Of a DNA stretch of 9,502 bases, positions 1 through 6,132 are shown in pieces; position 1 is the first letter of the stretch; the number at the start of each line of letters is the position of its first letter. This stretch comes from an uncultured Eubacteriales bacterium. Lineage in GTDB: Bacteria > Bacillota > Clostridia > Christensenellales > Christensenellaceae. The DNA is taken from assembly GCA_905193725.1 (NCBI GenBank), contig CAJJPW010000070.1, positions 1 through 9,502 of the forward strand. Reading direction: 5' to 3'. Below the pieces are notes generated by a model. It ran no database searches. It had not been told where the DNA came from and was given only the letters and a program-made list of their open reading frames with translations. The position numbers and the translations under genes are program-made.

Positions 1-515
1 ACCCAAAATGCCGGTTGATCCAGTGTTGCCAGTGCAGGAACGCCAGAATCAAAGCTAATGATACCTACATTTAAAAGGCCAATATAGGCTACAAAAATGC
101 CGATGCCACCGCCAATCGCGTTTTGCAAGCTTCTAGGGATTGCCTTAATGATATATTTTCTTAATTTTGTAACTGTAATTATGATGTTAATAATACCGCA
201 GATAAATACCATAGATAAGGTATGTTGCCAACTAAATCCAAGGCCCAGGCATACTGTATATACAAAGAATGCGTTGAGGCCCATACCAGGTGCCTGTGCA
301 TAGGGGACGTTCGCCACCAAACCCATGATCAGCGTGCCGATAATGGATGCGATGATAGTTGCCAAAAATACAGCGCCCCACTCCATACCCGACTCACTTA
401 AGATACTTGGGTTAACGATGATGATGTAGGACATGGCAAAAAACGTAGTAAGACCGGCAATGATTTCTGTGGAAACTTTGGTGCCATTTTGCTTGAGATT
501 AAAAAGCTTCGCCAT
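1..515 (-). CDS. NCS2/AzgA-type purine (guanine/hypoxanthine/adenine) permease, N-terminal part
   Basis: The first 171 residues of an integral membrane nucleobase transporter; the C-terminal part lies beyond the left edge. I read this frame directly from the minus strand. It begins MAKLFNLKQNGTKVSTEIIA, followed by hydrophobic segments at about residues 18-37, 48-69, 79-94, 100-116 and 133-153. The segment AQAPGMGLNAFF (residues 74-85) and the preceding INP-type motif (VNPSIL, 34-39) are typical of the AzgA/PbuG/PbuO branch of NCS2 proton symporters, which import guanine, hypoxanthine or adenine. Full-length members have about 430-480 residues. The ATG at 515 is chosen because AGGAG (526-522) sits 6 bases upstream. 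The gene has its own promoter (670-698) and a leader of about 150 bases containing a terminator-like hairpin, so it is probably a separate, regulated unit. Substrate choice among purines cannot be decided from this part. The family is confident; the exact substrate is not. Confidence 0.9.
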   Translation of the reverse strand, partial: MAKLFNLKQNGTKVSTEIIAGLTTFFAMSYIIIVNPSILSESGMEWGAVFLATIIASIIGTLIMGLVANVPYAQAPGMGLNAFFVYTVCLGLGFSWQHTLSMVFICGIINIIITVTKLRKYIIKAIPRSLQNAIGGGIGIFVAYIGLLNVGIISFDSGVPALATLDQPAFW

Positions 516-569
516 TTGACTCTCCTCTTTCTTTTTTTAGTGCGGCGGTTGACTGCGCCCAAGGCCATG

Positions 570-639
570 AAAAAAACAATACTCGCCACATTCTATCTCT
601 TTTTCTTTCCAGAAGTAGCGAGCTTGTCGTTCACAGCTC
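570..639 (-). promoter_or_regulatory. Putative attenuator (terminator plus competing hairpin) in the purine permease leader
   Basis: Read on the minus strand, CTCGCTACTTCT (622-611) pairs with AGAA-T-GTGGCGAG (594-582), giving 12 base pairs with one bulged base and one G.U pair. It is followed by TATTG and seven T (576-570), the layout of an intrinsic terminator lying between promoter and start codon. Just upstream, GAGCTGT (639-633) can pair with AC-A-AGCTC (628/627-620), a 7-pair hairpin with one bulged A and a 5-base loop. The two hairpins share bases 620-622, so full formation of one weakens the other. A second GAGCT copy at 646-642 offers another partner for the same AGCTC. This suggests conditional termination, but no known ligand-binding aptamer was recognised. 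Pairings were worked out by hand and no folding energies were computed. Confidence 0.5.
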
Positions 640-669
640 TCAGCTCAATCAAACGCCTTAACAAGTACT

Positions 670-698
670 ATATTACCCGGTTTTTTTGTTTTTTTCAA
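670..698 (-). promoter_or_regulatory. Vegetative sigma-type promoter for the purine permease
   Basis: On the minus strand, TTGAAA (698-693) is followed by exactly 17 bases, largely A-rich, and then TAATAT (675-670). The -35 and -10 boxes each match five of six consensus positions. Transcription would start near 663, giving a leader of roughly 148 bases before the ATG at 515. The promoter lies directly after the U-tract of the upstream gene's terminator, which fits a new transcription unit. Confidence 0.72.
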
Positions 699-707
699 CA
701 AAAAATT

Positions 708-747
708 AAAAAAAAATTTACAGAAATTTCAGAATCTCTGCAAATTT
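708..747 (-). terminator. Intrinsic terminator after the U32-family gene
   Basis: On the minus strand, AAATTTGCAGAGA (747-735) pairs with TTTCTGTAAATTT (726-714) over 13 positions, two of them G.U, around an 8-base loop. It is followed by an unbroken T run (713-708) and further T-rich sequence to about 701. It begins 34 bases after the stop codon of the U32-family gene and ends the YlbF-mltG-U32 group. The stem is A/T-rich but long. Confidence 0.78.
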
Positions 748-780
748 TTAATGTCATCTTTATAAAAGTAGCCCTTTCAC

Positions 781-2001
781 TCATTTTTTGCGGATGATGT
801 CCATCTCCTCCAAAGGGTATGGGCAGTTGATCGTGACGATCTGCTGGGGATGGGGAGCAGATTCCTGATTCTCCCCTTGTTCGTTGACAATGGACTCCAC
901 AGAAAAGCTCTCTTTGCCCATATGGGGGCTCAAAACCTCCAGCTCATCTCCCACTGAAAACTTGTTTCTCTGCTCCACCACCAAATGCCCTGGCTCAGCG
1001 GCTTTTGCCCTCACCACTGCCACAAAGTTGTGCTTATTGAGCAGCGCGTCTCGCTTAACATCCTGGGCCTCTTCTCTGGGGTTGCCAAAGTAAAACCCGG
1101 TAGTAAACTGGCGGGTAGAGCATTTTTCCAAATCCTTAAGCAGTGTTCTATCAAACACATATCCTTCAGGATCCGCCTCATAGGCGTCGATCGCCCGGCG
1201 ATAGCTATCCACCACACAAGCCACATAGTAGGGGGATTTCATCCGTCCCTCAATTTTAAAGGAGGTGATCCCCGCTTCATATAGGGCGTCTATGTGCTCA
1301 ATCATCATCAGGTCTTTGGAGTTTAGCACATAAGTGCCCTGATCATCTGCATAGATGGGAAAGTACTCCCCCTCATAGCTCTTTTCATGCAAGTAGTATT
1401 TCCAGCGGCAGGGCTGGGCGCATTCCCCTCGGTTGCCGCTTCTTCCCGTGGTAACCGAGCTTAAAAGGCATCTGCCGGAATAGGAGATGCACATTGCTCC
1501 ATGGACAAAGGCCTCTAGGTCCAATGTATCCGGCGTCTTATCCCGTATTTCTCTGATCTCCTCCAGAGTAACCTCTCGAGAGAGTACAATCCGCTTGACC
1601 CCTTGTCCATGCCAAAAATTCGCACTAGCATAGTTGGTGGTATTGGCCTGCGTGCTTAAGTGAATCTCCATCTTGGGCACCGTCTTTTGAATGATCTGCA
1701 TCACCCCTGGATCTGCCACAATCACAGCGTCCACGCCACAACTTTCCAGCTCCTGTGCGTATTTTTCCAGTCCTTTGAGGTTTTGGTTCCGAAATACGGC
1801 ATTGACCGTTATATATACTTTTTTCCCATATCTATGGGCATATTGCACCGCTTGATGCATCTGCTCTCCATCAAAGTTATCTGCAAAGGCCCTCAGCCCA
1901 TAGCTCTTTCCCGACATGTAGATGGCATCTGCGCCGAAATAGACCGCCGTTTTGAGGCACTCCATATTCCCTGCCGGTGCCAATAATTCAATTTTCTTCA
2001 T
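781..2001 (-). CDS. Peptidase U32 family protein, TrhP/YrrO-type (tRNA U34 hydroxylation)
   Basis: A 406-residue protein matching the U32 family, whose studied bacterial members (TrhP/YegQ in E. coli, YrrN/YrrO in Bacillus subtilis) are needed for 5-hydroxyuridine formation at tRNA position 34. A protease role, implied by the family name, is less likely here. The N-terminus KIELLAPAGNMECLKTAVYF starts a TIM-barrel-like domain. The family signature EAFVHGAMCISYSGRC lies at residues 163-178, followed by GECAQPCRW (192-200). The cysteines C171, C178, C194 and C198 are the expected conserved set, probably for an iron-sulfur cluster. Residues from about 320 form the C-terminal beta-rich domain. 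GGAG (2012-2009) is 7 bases before the ATG at 2001. The gene starts 19 bases after the mltG frame ends, so they are probably co-transcribed. The TrmR/YrrM methyltransferase often found between these two genes is absent here. Family assignment is strong; which paralogue (YrrN- or YrrO-like) is open, with length favouring YrrO. Confidence 0.9.
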   Translation of the reverse strand: MKKIELLAPAGNMECLKTAVYFGADAIYMSGKSYGLRAFADNFDGEQMHQAVQYAHRYGKKVYITVNAVFRNQNLKGLEKYAQELESCGVDAVIVADPGVMQIIQKTVPKMEIHLSTQANTTNYASANFWHGQGVKRIVLSREVTLEEIREIRDKTPDTLDLEAFVHGAMCISYSGRCLLSSVTTGRSGNRGECAQPCRWKYYLHEKSYEGEYFPIYADDQGTYVLNSKDLMMIEHIDALYEAGITSFKIEGRMKSPYYVACVVDSYRRAIDAYEADPEGYVFDRTLLKDLEKCSTRQFTTGFYFGNPREEAQDVKRDALLNKHNFVAVVRAKAAEPGHLVVEQRNKFSVGDELEVLSPHMGKESFSVESIVNEQGENQESAPHPQQIVTINCPYPLEEMDIIRKK

Positions 2002-2020
2002 CCTCTATCTCCACATTCTG

Positions 2021-3503
2021 TCAATTCCAGCTGCTGCTGTATTTTTCCACATTCGCCAGATGCTCTTCATAAGTCTTGGCAAAAGCCAGTTCTCCTGTCT
2101 CTGGGTCTTTGAGGCAGAAGTACTTGTATCCCTCATTCAGATACTCTTCGCTGGGATAGAGTGCCGCTTCCATGGCTTGCTTTCCCGGATTTGCAATGGG
2201 GCCTAAGGGGAGGCCACCGTTTTTATAGGTATTATACTGTGTATCCGTCGCCCGCTCCTCTTCGTTGAACACGTATTTGTCCAGTCTCAAATAATATTGG
2301 AGTGTGGCACAAGATTCCAAGTTTTGTCCATCTTCCAGACGGTTGTAGAAACAGGCTGCCACTTTCTTGAAATCCTTAGGCTTGGCCTCCCTCTCGATGA
2401 GAGATGCCATCTTTACCATCATCCACTGTCATATCCATGTCTTCTGTCCGGAAATAGAACTCGTCATTATACACCTTGTTAAATTGATCTAGCATCTTTC
2501 TAATGATACTCTCCTCCGATGTGTTTTTAAATACCTCATAAGTATCCGGGAATAAGTACCCTTCCAAGGCATATCTGCGCTGCTCAGTGGAACCCTCTTG
2601 CAGAGCTAATACTTCTCCAATGTACTCATAATCGCTAAACTCACTGCCCGTCTTACAGAGCTCTAAAAATCTATCTTTATCCGTCAAAACTCCCTTTTCT
2701 ACCAGCACATCTGCAATGTCCTCGATGGTCATACCCTCTGTGGCAGTAAATTTGATCACAGCGTCGTCATTATTGCCGCTTTTCAGTTCAAAGGCAATAT
2801 CCTCCATGGTCATATTGGGAGATAGCTTATACGTTCCCGCCTTGAGCTTGGAGGCCATATCTGAAAAATCCACATAAAACTTAAATACCGTAGCATTGCG
2901 CACTAAGCCCTTTTCCTCTAGGGTCTCGGCAATGGTATTTACTGAGGAGCCTTTCTCGATAGTGACTTCAATGGCATTGGAATCATTAGAATCCACAGGC
3001 GCAAAGTAATTGGTATATACAAACTGATACCCAATGAGCAGGGCAACGATTACAATGCCCAAGCTTATGAGAAATACCGCAACCGGTCTTGCCATCTTCC
3101 ACACTTTTTTGGGATTACTTTTGAGCATTTCTCTTTTTTCCGTGTCCTCAATCTCGTCGATGTTGTACACGTCATCATCGTCTGAGAAGATGGAGATCAC
3201 TTCCTGGTTTTCCTCTATGGTATCTGTCATATCGCCCTTTTTAGCATTTTTATGCCGTTTTTTAGAAAACTCAGAAGAGGAAGCAAGTACCGTTTTATCC
3301 GTTTCTTCCTGGACTTTATGGTAAGCCTCTTCGTACCCAGGTTCATCTTCCCAGGGCTGGCTCGCTCCTTCATTTTCAGAGGTCCATTGGTCCATCTCTT
3401 CTTCTACAAATTGATCGTCCTCATCATAGCCAGAGCGAACATCAGACTGCTCTGTGTCATCCACAAAGCCCCAATTGTTGCGATCTTTGTTCTTTTTGCT
3501 CAT
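2021..3503 (-). pseudogene. mltG: Endolytic murein transglycosylase MltG, split by a frameshift
   Basis: MltG cuts nascent glycan strands in peptidoglycan at the outer face of the membrane and so sets strand length. The first frame (3503-2376, 375 residues) has an acidic cytoplasmic region of about 130 residues, one membrane helix (about 140-160), a LysM-like part (about 177-205) and the family motif YALEGYLFPDTY (311-322). The second frame (2422-2021) carries the catalytic part: SLIEREA with the expected catalytic Glu, FYNRLEDGQ, YNTYKNGGLPLGPIANPG, and the C-terminal KTYEEHLANV. Family alignment requires the frames to join near 2416-2423 as DMTVDD-MVKMASLIE, which needs two more bases than are present. 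The joined protein would be about 494 residues with the catalytic Glu at about 371. The ATG at 3503 has an AGGTAGGA-type ribosome site and lies 23 bases after the ylbF-like stop. It could be a true null allele, a phase-variable state or a sequencing error. As written, no chain carries both anchor and active site. Confidence 0.88.
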
Positions 3504-3526
3504 ATTTCCTACCTATCTTGTGAATA

Positions 3527-3889
3527 TTATTGGTTATTTTGCAAAAAATCCAGCCCGAAATCCCCCAAGGAACATGCCTCTCCAATGATTTTATAGATGT
3601 CGGTGATGAGTGTGTTAAATTTGTATTCGGCCGCAAAAAACTCCGTCATCTTGGGGTTGAACTGCAAGATCTCCCCCAGCTTTTTGATTTTGTCCATGAC
3701 CTCTTGGCTGGGCTCACTGCCACCCATGTAGGCAGCTTCTGCTTCAAACTGCAGGCGTTTATAATCCTTTAACAGCGCTTTATTGGTGTCGTCTTGCATG
3801 ATCTCATCTTTCAGTGCCGCGTAGTTTTTATATTCTTCGCTCTCTCGAATGAGCCTTGCCAGCTCATTAGCCTTATCGTAAATGTACAT
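3527..3889 (-). CDS. YlbF/YmcA family protein (RicA/RicF-like)
   Basis: A small, almost entirely helical, charged protein of 120 residues beginning MYIYDKANELARLIRESEEY, which matches the YlbF/YmcA family. In Bacillus subtilis the members RicF (YlbF) and RicA (YmcA) join RicT in a complex that steers RNase Y and affects competence and biofilm formation. The start at 3889 is preferred over the upstream in-frame ATG at 3913 because GGAGGG (3902-3897) stands 7 bases before it, while the longer start would place this ribosome site inside the coding region. Only one cysteine is visible (C106, in EACSLG), so it does not itself show a full iron-sulfur ligand set. A candidate promoter lies at 3935-3962. 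mltG follows after 23 bases. The neighbouring RNase J gene suggests a link with RNA decay, but that is inference. Family is likely; the specific role is unknown. Confidence 0.82.
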   Translation of the reverse strand: MYIYDKANELARLIRESEEYKNYAALKDEIMQDDTNKALLKDYKRLQFEAEAAYMGGSEPSQEVMDKIKKLGEILQFNPKMTEFFAAEYKFNTLITDIYKIIGEACSLGDFGLDFLQNNQ

Positions 3890-3896
3890 TGCATTT

Positions 3897-3902
3897 CCCT
3901 CC
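3897..3902 (-). promoter_or_regulatory. Ribosome binding site that fixes the ylbF-like start
   Basis: GGAGGG on the minus strand, 7 bases before the ATG at 3889. It would be inside the reading frame if translation began at the ATG at 3913, and this decides for the shorter 120-residue product. Confidence 0.75.
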
Positions 3903-3934
3903 ATTTTTATCATATCAATATTCTATGAACAAAT

Positions 3935-3962
3935 TTTATACGATTTATTGCCAATTGATCAA
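3935..3962 (-). promoter_or_regulatory. Candidate promoter for the ylbF-like/mltG/U32 group
   Basis: On the minus strand, TTGATC (3962-3957) and TATAAA (3940-3935) are separated by 16 bases. Four and five of six positions match the consensus. Transcription would begin near 3928, about 40 bases before the ATG at 3889. No terminator was found between RNase J and this point, so the group may also be read through from upstream. Confidence 0.45.
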
Positions 3963-4003
3963 CTCCGCGCTTGTTTGAACTCTCAATTTGACAAGGCCTT
4001 ATT

Positions 4004-4019
4004 CACTCGCAAACGAGCG
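4004..4019 (-). other. Small inverted repeat in the RNase J-ylbF gap
   Basis: On the minus strand, CGCTCG (4019-4014) pairs with CGAGTG (4009-4004) around a TTTG loop, with one G.U pair, so the fold is better as minus-strand RNA than as plus-strand RNA. There is no T run after it, so it is not a standard terminator. It could be a transcript end stabiliser or a processing site; it could also be chance. Confidence 0.3.
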
Positions 4020-4042
4020 TTCCCGCACAGCCTCGCTTTTCC

Positions 4043-6049
4043 TTAAATCTCCACGATAATTGGCAGGATCATCGGGCTTCTCTTGGTCTTGGCATATAAG
4101 AAGTTATTTAGCCCCTTTTTGATCTTTCCCTTCATGGGAATCCACTCGCTAATGCCCTTCTGGCCGCACTCATCTATCATGTTCGCCACGACCTCTCTGG
4201 CCTCTTCCAGCAGATCTTCGGATTCCTTCATGTAGATAAATCCCCGAGAGATGATATCCGGCTCGCCGATGAGCTCTTTCGTGTCCTTATTGATGGTCAT
4301 CACTACAATAAACAGGCCATCAGAGGAAAGCACTTTTCTATCTCGTAGCACCACTTGTCCTACATCGCCTACTCCCAGGCCATCGATCAAGATGCTGCCC
4401 GAGCTAACTACCGGCCCAAATTGGGCGGATTTTTTGGTGAACTCAATGCTCTTGCCGTTTTCCGTGATGAAGATATTCTTCTTTTTTACACCCAAATCCT
4501 CGGCCAAATAGGCGTGATTATAAAGGTGCCGATACTCCCCGTGCACTGGGATAAAATACGTGGGCCGCACGAGCGAAATCATCATCTTCAGTTCTTCCTG
4601 ACAGGCGTGCCCAGAAACGTGCACTTTAGCCAGTTTTTCGTTTACCACTGTGGCGCCCTGACGGTAGAGCATATTGACCACATCTGAGATTCCCCGCTCA
4701 TTGCCTGGAATGGGACTGGCCGATATGATCACCAAATCTCCCTGCTTAATGGAGAGTTTCGGGTGCTCTCCCGCTGCCATACGCACCAGGCCAGATATAG
4801 ACTCCCCTTGGCTTCCGGTGGTTAAAATGACCACTTTGTTGTCCTTCATCTTGGGTAGGTCATCAAAGCTCACCAGCATGCTGTCTTTAATGTCCAGATA
4901 TCCAAGCTCTTTTGCCAAAACAGCAATTTTTACCATGCTCCTTCCGGAGAGACATACTTTTCGGTTGTATTTTTTCGCCACATCTACCACCTGCTGTAGC
5001 CGATGGATGTTGGATGCAAAGGTGGCGATGATAATTCTCCCCTTGGCATCGCTAAAGTAGTCCTCAAAGGTCTGACCCACATTTTTTTCCGAGATCGTAT
5101 AACCAGGACACTCCGCATTGGTACTGTCAGATAGCAAGGCCAACACGCCATTTTTTCCCAGAGAAGCGAACTTGCTCAGGTCGATAATCTTTCCATCGAT
5201 GGGGGTATAATCCACCTTGAAATCGCCAGTATGGATCACCACACCCACTGGAGTATGGATCGCCAGGGCAACCGCCCCTTCAATGCTGTGGCTCACTTTG
5301 ATCAGTTCCACTTTCATACAGCCACAGGTAATCACATCCCCTGGATTTTTCACAATCAGTTCAATATCGTCTAAGTGGTGTTCTATGAGCTTGGACTCTA
5401 TCAACGCTAAGGTAATTTCCGTCCCATACACTGGTTTTTTGATGTTGCGGAACACATAGGGCGTAGCGCCAATGTGGTCTTCATGGCCGTGGGTGATAAA
5501 GAACCCTCGGATTTTATCGATGTTCTTTTCCAAATATGTGGTGTCTGGAATGACATAGTCCACCCCTAAAAGGTCTTCACCTGGAAACACTAAGCCGCAG
5601 TCCACGACGATCATATCCTCTCCATATTCAATGACCGTCATGTTCTTGCCCACTTCTCCGATACCACCTAGTGGAATAATTTTCAGTTTTTCCACTTCTT
5701 TTTTAGTGCGCTTTTTCTCGGTGCTTTTCTTTACCTGGGTCGTCTTCTCGAAGGCGTCATTCCCTCTAGCGCTGCTCTTTACCGCTTTCGCCTCCACTAT
5801 AGCAGTTTTATTGGTACGTTTTTTGGATAAATTATCTGTTTTATTTGTCCTTTTTTTCAACTTTGCTGTCGAGTTGGAATTCAATTTTTGGCCATCCTTG
5901 GTTTTTCTGCTTCGTCCATTTGCACTTCCCTTGCTCACCAGTTGGCCTAGATTGTGGCCTTGCCCATCCTGGGCATTCTTTTCTCTTGCTGCATGCGCGA
6001 TTGCATTTTTTTCACCATTGTTTCTCTCATGGATTATTTCATTCTTCAA
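4043..6049 (-). CDS. rnj: Ribonuclease J (metallo-beta-lactamase/beta-CASP family) with basic N-terminal extension
   Basis: RNase J is a zinc-dependent 5'-to-3' exonuclease and endonuclease that matures and degrades RNA in the cytoplasm. From the preferred TTG start it has 668 residues. The first 120 or so are a Lys/Arg/Asn/Thr-rich, probably disordered tail with a repeated KKRTNKT (65-71 and 76-82). The core starts at KLKIIPLGGIGEVGKN (122-137). The metal-binding motif HGHEDH is at 187-192, followed by SHSIEGA, HTGDFKVD, SDSTNAE, the beta-CASP motifs TTGSQGE and SASPIPGNE, then SGHA and PVHGEYRHL. The C-terminal domain continues to the end. Bacillus RNase J1 has about 555 residues, so the excess is almost all the tail. 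Start choice: GTG at 6082 gives 679 residues but would have almost no leader from the promoter at 6095-6123, whereas TTG at 6049 has AGAGAGG 10 bases upstream. The start is uncertain; the family is not. The upstream gene ends 50 bases before the GTG. Confidence 0.93.
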   Translation of the reverse strand: MKNEIIHERNNGEKNAIAHAAREKNAQDGQGHNLGQLVSKGSANGRSRKTKDGQKLNSNSTAKLKKRTNKTDNLSKKRTNKTAIVEAKAVKSSARGNDAFEKTTQVKKSTEKKRTKKEVEKLKIIPLGGIGEVGKNMTVIEYGEDMIVVDCGLVFPGEDLLGVDYVIPDTTYLEKNIDKIRGFFITHGHEDHIGATPYVFRNIKKPVYGTEITLALIESKLIEHHLDDIELIVKNPGDVITCGCMKVELIKVSHSIEGAVALAIHTPVGVVIHTGDFKVDYTPIDGKIIDLSKFASLGKNGVLALLSDSTNAECPGYTISEKNVGQTFEDYFSDAKGRIIIATFASNIHRLQQVVDVAKKYNRKVCLSGRSMVKIAVLAKELGYLDIKDSMLVSFDDLPKMKDNKVVILTTGSQGESISGLVRMAAGEHPKLSIKQGDLVIISASPIPGNERGISDVVNMLYRQGATVVNEKLAKVHVSGHACQEELKMMISLVRPTYFIPVHGEYRHLYNHAYLAEDLGVKKKNIFITENGKSIEFTKKSAQFGPVVSSGSILIDGLGVGDVGQVVLRDRKVLSSDGLFIVVMTINKDTKELIGEPDIISRGFIYMKESEDLLEEAREVVANMIDECGQKGISEWIPMKGKIKKGLNNFLYAKTKRSPMILPIIVEI

Positions 6050-6090
6050 ATAAATTTTACCTCTCTTTCCAATATGCCACACTCATCCAT
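6046..6090 (-). other. Possible 14-codon leader ORF overlapping the RNase J start
   Basis: On the minus strand an ATG at 6090 opens a frame encoding MDECGILEREVKFI. It ends with TGA at 6048-6046, which overlaps the preferred TTG start of RNase J (6049-6047) as TTGA. No convincing ribosome site precedes it, and the ATG lies at or just before the predicted transcription start, so it would be leaderless at best. Such an overlap could couple translation of the two frames, but a frame this short is easily chance. Confidence 0.2.
6060..6066 (-). promoter_or_regulatory. Ribosome binding site supporting the TTG start of RNase J
   Basis: AGAGAGG on the minus strand, 10 bases before TTG at 6049. It is a slightly long spacing and an imperfect match, but better than anything before the alternative GTG at 6082. 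Confidence 0.45.
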
Positions 6091-6094
6091 TAAA

Positions 6095-6123
6095 ATAATA
6101 CCATATAAGACAAAAGAAGTTAA
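6095..6123 (-). promoter_or_regulatory. Extended -10 promoter for RNase J
   Basis: On the minus strand, TTAACT (6123-6118) and TATTAT (6100-6095) are spaced by 17 bases. The -10 box is directly preceded by TGG (6103-6101), giving the TGn extended -10 element. The -10 matches five of six consensus bases. It lies immediately after the stop codon of the nucleotidyltransferase fusion and predicts a start of transcription near 6088. Confidence 0.6.
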
Positions 6124-6132
6124 GGCAAATTA

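Noticed and set aside
398..589. Minus-strand open frame of 63 codons ending inside the permease
   Set aside because: It overlaps the permease in another frame, has low-complexity basic sequence and no ribosome site. The permease frame has both family motifs and AGGAG.
516..700. Purine riboswitch upstream of the permease
   Set aside because: It was expected from the gene family, but the conserved aptamer core and its two loop segments were not found on the minus strand by eye.
489..797. Plus-strand open frame of 102 codons over the permease leader
   Set aside because: It covers the minus-strand promoter, attenuator and terminator. Its Phe/Lys-rich product reflects the A and T tracts.
2411..2430. 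Programmed ribosomal frameshift in mltG
   Set aside because: There is no slippery heptamer or shift-prone stop codon at the junction, and a +1 shift would leave the protein one residue short against the family. A 2-base deletion fits better.
4020..4042. Intrinsic terminator directly after RNase J
   Set aside because: The G/C-rich sequence here has short dyads but no T run on the minus strand.
5631..6053. Plus-strand open frame of 140 codons, hydrophobic
   Set aside because: It is the complement of the Lys-rich tail of RNase J, which yields Phe/Leu-rich antisense translations. It is not a real membrane protein.
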